A stretch of 64,000 nt of DNA from Caenorhabditis elegans (GCF_000002985.6 NC_003280.10:8490501-8554500); one strand, 5' to 3'; numbered from the stretch's first letter, positions 1 through 15,000 are shown. Notes: a model not told the origin generated them from the letters alone. A program made the numbers and translations.

Positions 1-3000
1 GTCGGAATTTTTGAAGCAGAACGCGCGTTCGGTGGATCGATCTGTTTTTCGTTTTAAACTCAGGGAATTTTTTTGGTTAAAAACCCCTGTCTTTGATTTT
101 TCTTTGAGACTTGAAATTAAATTTAAAAAATAAACAAAAACACTCATAATAACCAAAAGAAAGAAGATGAAATGAAAATGGTGTATAGAAGCAAATAAAA
201 GAAAAGTTAAATTTGTTTCCAAAATCATGAAAATACTAACCCGTTTCATTACTTTGACCATATGACTTGTCATTGCAGGATACTGATGATAGTTCATAAT
301 TTCAACAATGAATGGCCCATAGTTTGCTTTTCCTTTGTTGTGAATGAACGAGGGATAGTGCTGAACAATTGAAAATATTGTTTAAAATTTAGTGCTCTGG
401 TACTTTCAAATAATTTCTTCTGAATTTTCTGAAGGCAGATACAAAGCCTATTGGCGTGCTTACAAAGCACGAGTTCTACTGAAGGTGACTTACGAACGAG
501 TTTTTATTTGATACGTATGAAACAGATATCTTTTTTTAATACTGGCTTTCTAGAAAGTTTTGTACCTACATGGAAAGTCCATTTAAAAAAAAGTTTTTTG
601 GAAGTTACTTTCCATGATTTTTCTTTTTATTTTAATTTATTTTTACTCAATAAAGAACTCACTCTCTGTGATCCTTGATTGCTCAAATTAACCACCGTGT
701 GGCATGCATGATCATAAATTAAAGTCCAAAACGAATCGACAGTGCTCTGTTTTGGCCATTCTGTTACAATGAATTCGGCTTTTCTAGTGAAACCATCGAC
801 CTTAAAGTTAACAAGAATAAATACCAGTTTGTCCATCTTTTTGATATGTTCTTATCAAATTATCTCACCTCAACTGCATTGATATATGTATAGTCTTTAC
901 TTTCTCCGTGTAATGTTTGAAGGTATGGTCTTGCGTGGTCCGCTGAAATATGATTATGAACATTTGTTCTATCATTAAAGAAACTTACGAGGTACAACCA
1001 TAACATCTCGATTCTTTCCTCGATTCTCGAGACGATGCCCACCAGCGCAGTCTCCGATTCTCAATGTAGGCGTCAGATGCATCAGAAGCTGAAATGAACA
1101 AAAAGTGATAAAAAGTTTTATTAGTTCGGAGGCCCTTGCTGTGTTTGTGTCAGTACATCATAAACCCTATTTGATACTGTTTCAAATGACCGTATCATAA
1201 AGCCTAGTCGTTTTCTGCTTTCATTTAATTAACAGAATTTAAAAGAAAGTGCACCGGGACTTCAGTTTATGAAATAAATGTAGAAGTTTAGAAAACAATA
1301 AGAAATCCAGGCTACAGATTTTTTGATTTTTTGTGTTACAAAAATTGATTTCGAAATGCCGCATTAATAAAGAGATAGGATAAAACAGTAATATTTTTAT
1401 TTTCTGCCTTAGAAAAAATCATTATCGTAGCCTCCTCCATGAAACCCACAAAAAAGGCGCGCTAATCGTCTCATCCCGATCTCGATCCTCACGGATAGTT
1501 GTTTTCCTCCGTTTTTCTCTTTCTTTGAATTTCTCTCATTTCCCCATTTTCCTAACTTTCTTCAAATTCCTTAATTATAAATTACTACTAACCTTGTTTT
1601 CATGCGTTTCTTGAGTTTCCAGGAGTTCTCGGTTCTTTTTTGCTTTGTACATACTGCTTCGCTCTTTTAGTAAATGCATCTCAATTGGTTGAACATTGCA
1701 CATAACTGCCTGAAAAGAATTTTTGATTATCAAATATTTTAGTGACGCTCATTTTTATTATTTATTTACTTAAACTCGCACGGGATAGTATATATTTGTA
1801 AGCATCCAATATGACTTTCGATACACCTTAATCCTAAATTCTCATAGCAAAAGTATGATTCTCAAGGACATGCCTTCCCCTCATAACAGTGCTTTCATCA
1901 TAACTTTCTAATCCGTCCCGTTTTCTTCCTCACATTTCAAATGCCCAATCGAACATACCTCTGAAAGTACTTCATAAATGAACATGTACTGTTCGACGCT
2001 GTCGATAAGGTGAGGCCTCGAGTTCACCAGCGTTTTGGCATATTCGAAAAAATCCAGTTGTCCTGTCTTTTTCATTAGTTCCAAGTTGGCGTCCAGTGCT
2101 AAGAAAGCACCACTCCGACCAGCACCGTTGCTGAAAACACCGATTTTTATTATTTTCATAATAATTCAAATTTATTTTAGTGTATGGACAGAAAGAAAGT
2201 TATAAGTTGAGTCAAGTTTTTTATGGCAATTAAGCCTCATTTTCCAAAAGCGAGGTGTGCCATGCATGTATGTAGGTGGGTACAAATATTTTTTGTTCTT
2301 GGATAACTTTTCAAAAAAAACAGTACAAAAATTATTTCATTTCCAACATTACGATTTCAAAAAAACATTTTCGAGTAATTTTATATTGACTTTTGTTTTT
2401 AAAATCTTCGCATAATCCCCCACTCTCAATTATTGTTTTGTCCGAAAATCTAGATGTCCTCATTTTGACACATTCATCAAATATATTTTTTGTCCAATTC
2501 TCATTAGAATTATCTTATTCTGGATTCAATCCAAATCCATAAATCTACCGTTTTCCTCATAATAAGGAAAACGGAAGGACATGGGTTGCATTAATTGAAT
2601 GTGAGAGAAGTTGAAACTTTGACTGCTAATCGTATGCCCTCTTCAGTCATTCCATTGACTCCGAAAATGACTTAAGATGCCGCTTTTCGATATCAAAAAA
2701 AGGTGGCGGAATTCGAAATCAGAGCTCCGCCCATTTTTTTCTGGATTGGAAATCTCTTTTTTGTTTCAATCATTGTTTCAATGATTCAGGTGTAAATCTG
2801 GAAGTTCTTTGAAAATTTTCAGTGTTTGTTTAAATAAATAATAAATAAAAATTTAATTAAAGATTTTAGTTATAGTTAATCATTCAGGTAAAAAATATCA
2901 TTAAAAAATAAATACTTCAAACCCGTGCAATACTGAACTCTTTATTTTGCATTAAACTTTAGCATTAACAACTAATATAATTCTAAATTGTTCCACAACT

Positions 3001-6000
3001 TGAATGGATAATAGTTTAAAGAAAAGTTTTCCAAACTGAAAATATTATGAAAACAGTGGCATTTAGATTGTCATCCTTCCATAAAGCCAGAATAATTTAT
3101 TTCTCAAGATGCGTGTATTATGACTATATCTGATTTACTAGTGACCAGTTGTAGAATTCGGATAGCATCTGCTTTACCAACTGTTCTCTTCGGTTTTTTC
3201 TTCTTTTTTTTGAATAGCTCGTTGTAATTCCTCATCTTTTTCCTCTCGACCTGTCTCTTCAGATGACATGTAATTATGGTCGAAAAAGGTAGAAACTAGG
3301 TGGAAAAAGAGTGACAGGCAGACTGAAGACCAAAAAAAATTGGAAAGCATACTCAAATTTTGTAGCTGTTTTTTTCCGACGGCTGGGGGTAATTTGTTGT
3401 TGAAAAATTAGAGGGTACTTCTTTTTTTTTGAGAAATTTGTTATTTTGCAGAAGTACCAGCATTTCATTTTTCATTTTCTCACAAAAACTTTTTTTGTTT
3501 TCAAAACAATTTTGGCAAAAAGATCATTAGGATTTTCTCAAATTACATACATTTTAACTTTAACAACAAGTATTTCCGAAAGTTTGCAACCTCTAAATAA
3601 CACCTTTCAAATGTCTTAAAGTCAATTTTTCCCCATTCCATAACTTTTTTTCTAATTTCTGCGACTTCCGTCCTTCAGACAGTTTTTCAAGTTCAAGTGT
3701 CCCCCACAATTCACACCAATTTTCCATCTCGTCCTTTTGACCGTTTCGTGTACGTTTCCCCACTGTTTCAGTTTTACAGATGCAGCTATGCCTTCTCACA
3801 TTTTTTATTCTTATTTTGTTTAGTTTTTTGGTAGAATCCAGAATTCCAAGAGGTAAAACATAAAGTTACCACCCTCAATTCACACTTCGAAAACTTTCAG
3901 CACGATATCGAAAACGTGGTCCAACAGGCTTTTCTTTGGCTAGAATTCAAAAAGAATATGATGAGGACTATGATTCTACCGATGACTCGAGCACTAGTCG
4001 GAAAAGTTCAGGTAAAAGAGAAAAGAGACACTATAGATACCCATCTAAATGGTCACTTTCACTTACACTTTCTTTTGAAATTCTTATCCCATCTAGACGC
4101 TTTTTCTGTTTTTTGTTGTCTTATACATTAAAAGGGTGAGAAAAAGTGCAAAACGGGACAAATTCTCGTTTTCAGTAGACGGGTCTCGAAGACGGGATGA
4201 GGTTGTGAATGATGCGAAATGTCTACAGAAGTGTAATAATCAACTCAATATTGGTATGGATATGGTTAATGTAAGTCTTTTTGAAGAACTATAGCCAACT
4301 ATAATGAATATATTCAAGGCTCATATGGCATTCGGAAGCATAGATGTTCCTAGTGTTGTCGAAAAAAGAGATCTTGAAATGTTCTGTATGCTAGATTATC
4401 AACATAGTCAATGCATTGATGAATGCGGTTATTCAGTACAATTCAATCTTCGTGAATATGTCTGTCGAAATCGGTTCCCCGAGGTTAGCTTTGTTTTCGT
4501 CAAAAAGTTTAATTCTTTCAAATTTAAAAGTTTTTATTCTTTTGCCAGATGTTGCAACATCTTCCATGTTATGCAAGGGCGGCACCAGCACTCATTCGTC
4601 ATTGTAGACCACGATGTGGAGGTTATAAAGCTTTGGTGCACACACAAGATGGGTATTCACAGAGGTTTGTTTTTTCATAGAACCCAATGCGACTGATTTG
4701 AAACGGAATCTAATTTAAAATGTGATAACTTTCGTTCAAAAGATCAGAATATCATAATCAGACTATTGAACTAAACTAAATGAATTGACTAAGACTTTAA
4801 AAGTTGAAATTAAAACACTACAGATGTCGACAACTTCTATGCGATCATACGTGCTCGACATACATTTTGAAGAGGTTGTGTCCTGAAGAAACAGGCATCG
4901 CTGCGGCAAATTATCTACTGGAGTTTACCAGACTGCAGGTATGTCCCAGTTCAGAAAATTAAATGGGAATCAAAGCCCCATATTTTTACAATAAAAGTAA
5001 TAAGTTTGAGGTCGATTACTGGATGAAAGATTTTACAAAACAAGCAAAATCTCGAGTTCCTCTAACATGCCGAAAAGTTCAATGCAAAGATTTCAAGTTG
5101 GCTAACTGTCGAACACAAAAACGATATCGAAAACGAGTTGTTGATAATTAAACTGCCAATTTTATGTAAAAATATTATTTACGGGTCATTTTTGAATAAA
5201 ACAATTTTTATTTAACTAACCTGCAATGTACAACCATAGGTGCCTCAACTGGATTCTTTTCCATAAACTGTCGAACACGTCGACGAAGTTCAATGAATGC
5301 AGAAATGTATGGAAATGAGTCAAGTTCCCATTCGGTGAAATGAAAATGTTTGACTATCCGAGTCTCAATTGATTCAGGTGTTGTTCTTGTCAGTTTGAAT
5401 GTTCTGATCACAAAATGAGAATATGTTTTTACTTCTGTTGTTTCAACTTCAATTTCTCGAAATTGAAACTTGGTTAGTGGCCAGTATTGTAAGCACATAA
5501 CCTGTAAATTTGATATTTTTTATGTTTGTCAACATTTTCTGGAACTTACCCTCATAAAATCGAAAACCTTCGTAAGCATAACAATACAATTAGATCCTAA
5601 TTCCCAAACCATTCTCCAGAATTCGGCGTTCATTGGTTTTGTTCGAACAGCCTGAGTTACCACGTATGCTTTATCCCGTAGCCAACTCTGTAATATGTCT
5701 TCATTTCAACTCTCTTGCAAACGACTCATCAAATTTTTTAACACGATTTCGATTTATTCGCAGAAAAAAGAACATCGTCATAAATTTGTTTTGCAACGGG
5801 TGTAATAAACCCCCAAACAATCGCGTGTTCTTTTTTTTTTTGAAAGACACCTGACATACAGACTCAAAATCATGGAGCATAAGAGAGCAAGGGGCACAAT
5901 TATTTGATCGCATGTGTTAATATCCGTCTCACTCGTGGTAGACGACCGAAAAGATGCAATTTATCATTTGGGGACGAGATATTTCACACGTATTGAGAAA

Positions 6001-9000
6001 ATAAAAAATAGCGCCCACATAATGAAAAACAAATATTTTGATTCAAATTTGAAAATAGAACGTTTTAAATTATTTTAGAAGGAAATGACTTTTAAACCTA
6101 TTACTAAATTTTTTTAAGTCCGGGATCCATTTCAAACCTGATTTATAAATTCATCTTAAATATGACCCTCCTCAATTTAACTTTAAAAAAATTATCACGC
6201 GGTCGAGTTAAAAAAAAAATTCAAGCCAAAATAGGTGTAGTTGCGTCATGCCTGTAGGCAGGCGGATATTGTTTTCATTCGACTTTAAAAATTTTTTTTT
6301 AAATACTTGTGACATTTCAATGATAAAAAACCTCAAGCTGGAGTGAAAAACATTTTTAAAATTTTTAATTTTCGAAGAACCAACTTACATTTACATAACT
6401 GGCATTTATATAATGCGAATTCTCATCTCCATCTATCCTAGGAAGTATCACACGATTGTAATCGTACGGAAGTGTATCCTGAAAGAAAATATTTTATAAA
6501 TTGATAAACTGGGTAATAATTTGAAAATCAGATAAATCGAGCACAAGTCCTTACCGGATATGGATTCCTATCCATCATTGTACTTCCAACGTCACAACGG
6601 CATTTATTGTTATCAATGGATCGATTTACCATCTGGAATTTAAAATATCGGTTTTTGTGTTTTTTCTAGAAACTGTATTTAAAGAAAATGTATACACGAC
6701 TTCTAATTTTGTAAAGATCCCTTTTTTTTGTGAGAAAAATAGGTTCACCCGTTATTTTTATGTGTTTTTTTCGTTTCGTCTCTGACGATGAGGTCCCGGT
6801 ACTTAATCATAGAGGATGGCTGCTCCCAAGGATCGAAACGATTTGTCAATGGAGCAGTGAGTGAATGAGAAATAGTATTGGGGGACACTTTTTTTTGATT
6901 TAGAGACAATTCAAAACAGTCGATGACTCGAATTCTGTACAGAAATTAAGCAAATAAAAATGGCTCCAAAGTAGGGGTTGACTTATATTTTCAACTTTTG
7001 AGGAGAATAAAATACTCACCAAGTATTCTCCTTTAAACAATATTCGTTTTTTCCTTCTTTCCTGTACATACGCCACAAATTTGCTTGCATCCACAGGAGA
7101 TGTCGGAACTGCCTGCATCGCTTTCTCTTCTTGTACTGAAAAACAAAAAAGTATTGAGAGAAATTGAATCGAATCCCCTCTTGAATTTCCCTGTTCCCAT
7201 ACTTCCTCCCTGCTCACTTTCATGATACCGATCAACAGTTTTACTGCCATATTCCGCGCACCATTCGAATAGAATTCGCATTTTTCAAGAGCAGAAAAAT
7301 TCTTGAAAATTTATAAATCTAGCCGCGTGGCTGCTGACTTTCGTATAAAAAATATAAGGAGGAGTCGAGAATAAACATTTTGGGGGGTGCCCACCCCCAT
7401 CTGTCGACTCTTCTTTTTTTGAATTTTAATAGCACCCGGTCTATTTGAACAAACAGGAAATTTGATTTGTTGACTACTGAACCCTCGTGTTTTATTTTAT
7501 TTCAAAAAAGGGATTGGCATAACTAAAAAGGGTTAAAAATAATATTTATTTATTGAGAACAGTTTAGGTGTGAACAACCAGTTAATTATTTATCCAAAAT
7601 GTCTAAAAACTGGTACAGTGTGGTATAGAGATTTAATTTGAAAATGCTCCAAATAAAGTTTTTGTAGGTTTATTTCTAAATATTTTTTTCAGATATTTGA
7701 AACCAAGGGGTTTTCACTAAAAATCCCGTATTTTATTAACTTGTTTTTGCATTTAAGTTTACACAAGGTGCACTTTTCTTGTCCCTACATACGTCACTTT
7801 ACTCTCCAATACTTATCAATAAATGAGTTCCGAGTTTAGGTTACAGCACTTGCGGTGTGGAGCATTAGTGCGCAGCTGTCACAGAGTTGCAGGAACGAAA
7901 AATTGGAAAACGGAACCTATCTGATGGTTTCTGACATATTTCCCTAGTAGAACTTTGGCAGAAAAGATTTACAACGTTTGTGATTGAAAAATTAAACATT
8001 AATGAAAACTAGACATTATATAATGCTGAACAACAAAAGAAATTATGTAGAAACTCTTACCAAGTTGAAGTTGCTTAGAGAAGTTTCCAGGTGACATGGC
8101 TTGCCATGTCTTCTGAACTTTTCTTCGCCTTTTTCCCTTTTTTGATTGTGGCGGATTGAGATTTCCAGTTGACTGAGACGCCCGTTCAGGATGTATGTAC
8201 TGTGAGGATCCAGGCGAAGGGGAACCTCTAAGAGCATCCATCACTAGACTCAACTCAGAGATACTTTTCCTCCGAAAGTCATCAAAAACTTCGGAAAGTT
8301 CTCTTCGCCGGCTCATCGGGCTCTCCGGGACTGTGAGCAAGTTTCTATTGTTACTAGAATCATAATCGTTGGATGGTCCCGGTTGTTGGTGCGCATTGCG
8401 CTGCGCTGCAGATGAGAATAAAGACTTCATAGACGCGTCATCGGAATTTTCAGATAATTATCAGTGAATCGACGATTCAATAGATCAATCGATAACTGAT
8501 GAAAACGGATGAGTAGAGAAATGGAGCACAATAAGAGGAGAGTAAGAGTGAGTGTGCTTCTTCTCCGGTCTTATCCTCGTTCTTCTTCTTCTGCCTGCTT
8601 CTTCTCAGTTTCTTTACCTTGGTTTGCCGCATCCGCGGGCGAGTCAAGGCAAATGTACCTATCCAAGAGAGACGCAGCCTACTGACGACAGCTGCGCCAT
8701 GTGCCGTGAGATGCTCTCCGGGAAGCAGGAGATGCTCCGGGAAACAACTCCAAAGAGTAGGAGGTTGGGATGCAGAGACATGAAACAGAAGGCTGTATAA
8801 GCAGAGAAACAGAGACAGCGACAAAATGAACCATGGGATTCGGGCGGCTCGGTGCGGGAGCAAAGGCACAGGGATCGCCGCCGTCGCCGCCACCCCGTTG
8901 ATTACTTCTTATCACTTTGAGTGCATTCTGTTCAAAAAGGAAAGGGATAGGTGATCTGTAGTAGTCTTTTTCAGCCAAGGATTGAGTACGACGATAGGCA

Positions 9001-12000
9001 TCCCACGTATTTTTAATGCTCAGTGGAGCAATGCAGTTTTACTAGTCTCCTAACTACGGTTTTAATTTGTCTTAATGCATTTTTGACTATCAGCTGCTGC
9101 CGTAGTAAAGTTCTTGCTCAATATGTCCAGACAAAATTACAATAGTTCACTGAAAACGTACTCAGCGCGGTGGAAGTTGAAGGTCTGAGTCCTGGAATCA
9201 ACTCACTGATCGGTGATTTTGACCGTAGCGAGTGATAGGATGCAGTCAGCAGGGATGTCATGCTGTAATTGATAGAAAAAAGAATGTGTTGAGTGTGAAA
9301 TTGAGAGTATAACAAAAAAGCTATGACGAAAGCGAAGTCCACTTTAGAAAGGTGAAAAATGTTTATGCTAATATTAATAAATTTTTCCCCATTGGGCGAA
9401 GCAGTTTTTGTCATTTAAACCGAAAAAATAACTTTGCTAAGCTACTGAATTATTAATTATGAATAATTTCACTAATATAGAAAAAAATACAAAAAAATAT
9501 ATGAAAATGTGAGACAACGATATTGGATAAATGGTGAATACGTCACCTCTTCCCTTCATATCGTTCATCTACAATGTTTGTATTTGAAGACGACTTCTTT
9601 TTTCTTATTCTTCTTCCGCTTCGTCTTCTTCACTCGAAATTTGATACGATTCAAAATGGGCCATATGGTTGTGGTGGTGTGGAAGACCAAACACAGGAAA
9701 TGAGCCAATTCAACGCAAAAACGAAAACGAAGAAAACGAAAGATGAGCGAAAAAATACGAAATTACATGTCAAAATCGGATATAAAGAAACATCGTTCTT
9801 CGTCATCGGGTTCTTGAAATTGTCCGTTCGGGAAGATGTCACATTTTGAGACGAAGATGAAAAGGTTTGAACGGGCATTTTTTTCGCGGGATTCAAAAAT
9901 TCTAAAAGCTACATGTTGCCTACTTTGATATAATTATATGGTAAGGTTACTGTAGATGAGTACAATGTTATTCGGGCAATCACTTGTGTCAATCATTAGG
10001 TTAAGTGTTTACTCTCAGTGAGTTAGAGAAGTTATAGATTTTACAAAGTACAAGCTTATACTGTACAACCCTAAAAGTAGATGAAATTGTTGAGCATTTT
10101 TTTTTTCAAAAAAAAAAGGCTAAAGACAATCAGTTCAAAGCCTGGGCGTCGTCGGGAGCCGCCGGGAGCCGCACAAAAGTGCTGGCGGGAAGAGGAGAAG
10201 AATCTGCGGGAGATTTGAAATCTGATACGTACGATATGACATACATTTGTTGTTCTTTTCGTTCTTCTCGAGTAAATTCTCTTTCATATCCATTGTCCCT
10301 TCAATTTTTGTGTAAAATTTAAAATATACTTTTGTAGATTTAATTTCATTCAGGGGTTTCGCTTGTCTTTCAGTTCATCTTCAAACCGAAAATAGCCAGA
10401 GTAAGTCGAAAGACTAATTAGGAGAGAAGGCAAAAATGGAAGAATTAGGTAAAACGAAACATTTTCTTTTTCGGGAACTTTTTTTGTGGAGGAGTTTTCC
10501 TTTTCTTTTTGCAAATGAAATATGAACACTTGACTTCACTTTGAAGTTGGATTATGAAAACTAAGTACTTCTGGACAAAGTACAGAAAAGATTAGATGTG
10601 TCCAGTATAATAAAAAAAAAGACGCTTGCGAAACAAAAAGAAAAGCTCGACCTCAAAAAAAGTGACTAAAGTTTCAATATAGGAAGGTGCCAGATTTAAT
10701 AATTTCTTTTCAAAACCCAGTGGGCTCTTGCAGTGAAATTTAAATATAATGTATTGATTAACCTAAATCGGAACCTATATTATTTACCAATTTGAAAGTT
10801 GAAGGTAAAGTAAACTTCCAGGGAAGTTTTTGTTGTTAATAAAAAAAATTTCGAGCAAAACTCACATCCAATCACAAACTCGCTGATACTTTTCTTCAAT
10901 AATCCAGGCTCGGCTACAGTAGCTACAGTAATACTATGCAAGTTATGTAGACTATGCATCGTTTCACTTCGAATTTTGCTTGGTGACACTGTAACACTTC
11001 TCAAGTGCTTTGGAAAAAAGTTTCTCAAATTTTCAAGACGACTTCTTGGGCGGAGTCGCTTCGGTGATGCTTGTTCTTGTTGAAGAGGTTCCACAGATGC
11101 ACATTGACGAATTAGTGCACGACGACGGACGGGAGAAGTGCTGCCTTCAGAAGATGTCGATGGAACTTCTTCGGACTTTGCCTTCTGAAGGCTCACGCCT
11201 GGGTTAGTGATGTGGAAAGTGGGGGTTAACATCTGAAATGTGTCGTTATTGGGGAAATGAGGGAGTGGATTTAAAGCAAACGGTAGTTTGATATCGTGAA
11301 AGTTATAAATTGACAAAACAAAGAAAAATGCTAGAGTTCGTATATTCATACTGTAGGTTCAAGTATTTTATGTTCTTGGGAACTTATGATACATTTTTTA
11401 AATAATTTTTGATAACATCAAAGTCATATCCCTTTGGATCACTTGTGCTAGTGTGAATTTGTTTATGAACGGAATAATTTTTGAACAGTATAAACGGAAC
11501 TACAAAAGTAAATTACATATCCGATATTCTAAGGTCCTACAAAGTATACTTTAACTATCAATATTGCACCCATATTACCGCACTTCGATAGTTTATATCT
11601 TGGTTGTCTTTAGTTTTTATCAAATTTTTATTTCTAATGATGAAATATAGAAAAAAGATTCTATGCGTATATCAATCAAAAATTGTTAGCTTTATATAAA
11701 CTGTTAGAGTTAATCAATTTGGTGTGCTAAAATAAATATACAGAAAAAACAAAGAACTGATTGTTGAAATCGGGAGAAATGCTGTCTGCCACCATGTCAA
11801 AGAATAAACTAAAAAAGACAAAAACGGACCTAAAGAGAAGAGAGGCGGCTGTCAAAACACATATACTCCCTTCGAAACAAAAACATTTTTATGTGGAATT
11901 TAAAATTTACGATTTCTACTTTTTTCGCAAAAATTAGTGTTACGTCACACCATTTTTCTTTCAAATAGTACGGAAAACACTCGATCAAAAAATCAAAAAT

Positions 12001-15000
12001 ATGAGTGGAAAATATATGATATTTCTATATTAAAGTGTGATGTATCTGACTCAATAGGCAAAAAGAAGGAGAACATTCAAAACCCATTTGAAATGCATTC
12101 GTTTTTCACCATTTTTCGTATTTTTCAATGATTTTTCACTCTTCGCTTGTTTTTGGGTTGTTGTTGTGAAATAAAAATCCGATAAAAATGCGAGGATTTG
12201 TTTTATTTTAAAACAAAAAATATATAGAAAAAAGGATCCGAGCGAATATAAAACAATGCGCACATACGAGCTTGTTGTATATTTATGAAATATGTGAAAT
12301 GAGCCGTAAAAACGAAAAACTGCTGTGGAACATTCATATAAGCTTCACCTCTCTTTTTGTGTGTTTTGCACATAAAAGTGAAGATAAAAAGTATCAAATA
12401 CCATTAATTGAAAATAATTGACAGATCTCGGGTACATCCCATTGGTATGTATTAAAAACTTGAAATATTCAAAAAAAAAAATAGGTGTTGAATTTTGAAT
12501 TTGAGTTTATTTAACTTAAAAGAAGAAATGAAAAATCAAGAGCAATACAACATAAGAAATTTGTTAAATAAAACGAGACGAACCCTAAAAGAGTTGAAAA
12601 CGGTGAAGCTTAATTACACAATAACTTTTTAATACAAAAGTTTGGTGTCAGAACAGCTTTCCCAGCTTTTTCGACTTAGTCAATTACTTTTGCACGCTGT
12701 TGCTCCACTTTGAAAGGAAAAAACTGTTCATTTTGAAAATATCATTAGACAATTAATTACACTATGGACGAAACATTGATTTTTATTTCTTGCGATGACA
12801 ACTCTTTTTTAAAAAACAAGAGACAACTATATGGCAAGTTTTACAGTTTTTCACAATATTGCCTCAAGGGATATGGGCATTTAAAAATTTGTTGTAATAC
12901 TTTCAAAACAATTTTCGTCAGCTGTGTCGTAGTCGAAAAATTTCTGGTGATTTTTATGAAATTGTAATTTCCTTCTTATTTTCATTGAATTCCACATTCA
13001 AACTCTATTTAGAATGCATTGGGAGGGATCGAGATGTCAAGTTGAATTAGATGGATTATACCAGGATCTACAAGACAATATGAAAAATTGGTTGGTTTGA
13101 AGAACCTACCATTTCTTGAAGATTATGAGTAAGATATCAAAAGATGTAGTAAAATAAGGGAGAAAGAGTTGTTAGTCTTCCTCGTCTACTGCTCAACTTT
13201 TCGTTTTTTGATATATATCCTCAACATCCTATAGGGCCACATATGGGTGTGTCCCGTGGAAGAGTTGTGTGTGTGTGTGCATGTGTAAAACGTTTCCTCC
13301 GTTGGGAAATAGACGACAAAATGTCTTCAAAAGAGTTAAGAATCATCATGTTGGAAGAGTCGTTCTGTTTTAATCTAGGTACCTCCCATGACAATCATGG
13401 CTTACTTCTCTATTTCTTCGTTTTGTCTTTGCAATGTCGCGTGTTCCCTTTTCAGATTCTTGATTTAGTGCTCTTTTGAACGCGTCAGACTAACTCCGTC
13501 AATTCCCTAGTGTTCTTTCAATCTTTGAAGTTTGTGTTCTAGTTCATAACTTTCTAATTGTAATAAATGTCTGTGAGTTTAGAACTTATTTCTAATGGAA
13601 AACATTATAAACCGTATTTCCTCTTTTTGTTCCGATTGCAAGACTATTTTTTTGCTGCTAGATTGTTGCCAGAAAGTGCAGAATGTCCAAATTATTTTTT
13701 TATTAGGGAAATTGGGTGGAATGATTTTTCAAATGATATTTATGGAAACTGTGTTTTTTTTTTGGTTTCCAAACTATTTTCCGTGAATTTAAGACTAAAT
13801 TTACACATTGGAAAATGACTTTCGGATTTTAGAAGCTTAAAATTGGAAATTGATGTCTTAATAAAAACATGTTGAAAGAAAAAATCAAGTGATATCTAAA
13901 AAGTCGATATCTAAAAATTGCAAAACTTCTGACACATCTATTATTGAAGTATTTCGTGTGGTGGTTTTCAATAGTCCCATGGGAAGTGAGTCGGTGTGAC
14001 TTTTGTCAAAAGAAAAAAGAGAAAAATACGTATATGTTTGTGTGACGTCACTCACTATATCACTTTTATTGCAAAAAAAGTGGGTCAAAAGAGCAGTTTT
14101 CTTCTTTTTCTGTAGTGCGTAATGGTGATTCTTTGCACTCTTATCTCATGGTATACTACCACTTGAAACAATACACAATCAATACAATACGTAAAAGAAA
14201 AGTACAGTTTGAAACGCTGAGAACCATGAAAAGTCATGAGAAGTCATAAAAAATGAGACAGAAGAAAAATGGAAGAAAATGCGGAGAAACACAAAACAAC
14301 TAATTAGGTTAAAATGGTTGGACGGAGAAAAACGAATATCTAATTTCTGTGGAAGACTCTTTGAGCGCCAAAATGTGACAAGCTGTTATGCTCGCGCACA
14401 AGACATTTACTTTTTGGTAAAAGTTTGATACGCCAAATGAAAAATAATCATACAGCAAAAGACGAAAACTGCAGTCATCAAGAATAGTAAGAGTAAAAGA
14501 TTTGAGGTTTATGTTTACGATGGATTCTAGTATGACTCGTATGTCAAAATGATTTATGTGCATGAAGAAGAATATTCATGTTGTGTTCACGTTGCAACGC
14601 CTGTTTTATTTTAATGTATTCTTCAGTGTTAATAATTATCATACAGTAATTTTTTACAATTTCGAACTTACTATTAGACTGCAGCGCCACGAGTTAATAC
14701 TGATAATGTTCGGTTTCCAATACTTGGCTTACTTTTAATAATCAAAGTTTAAAAACTTACAGTGTTCAACGGTATTCACAAAATTTTGTGTGCTCCTCGA
14801 CGCGGTTCTTTCATGAATGTTTCTGTCGATCCATTTTGACAAGGAATTTAGAATTGAAATATGAATACGTAAAAGACATCTTGATGCTCTATTCTTCTTT
14901 TTCTTGCTCTCTTTCAACTGAATCTCTTCATCATCTTCAATGTCTTCGTATGTCTTGGGCTTCTTGAATTTCAACAGATTCCAGACAAAACATTGACAAT

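Noticed and set aside
7378-7402. GC-rich near-palindrome of G runs and C runs beside the phosphatase exons
   Set aside because: Short and imperfect; similar C-rich strings occur near 17700 and 63870, so it looks like common simple sequence.
8477-8978. Long open frames on both strands with hydrophobic or Arg-rich translations just upstream of the alternative start
   Set aside because: They come from CTTCTTCT-type tracts and a GC-rich patch. No frame-compatible splice to the phosphatase exons; more likely 5' UTR or promoter sequence.
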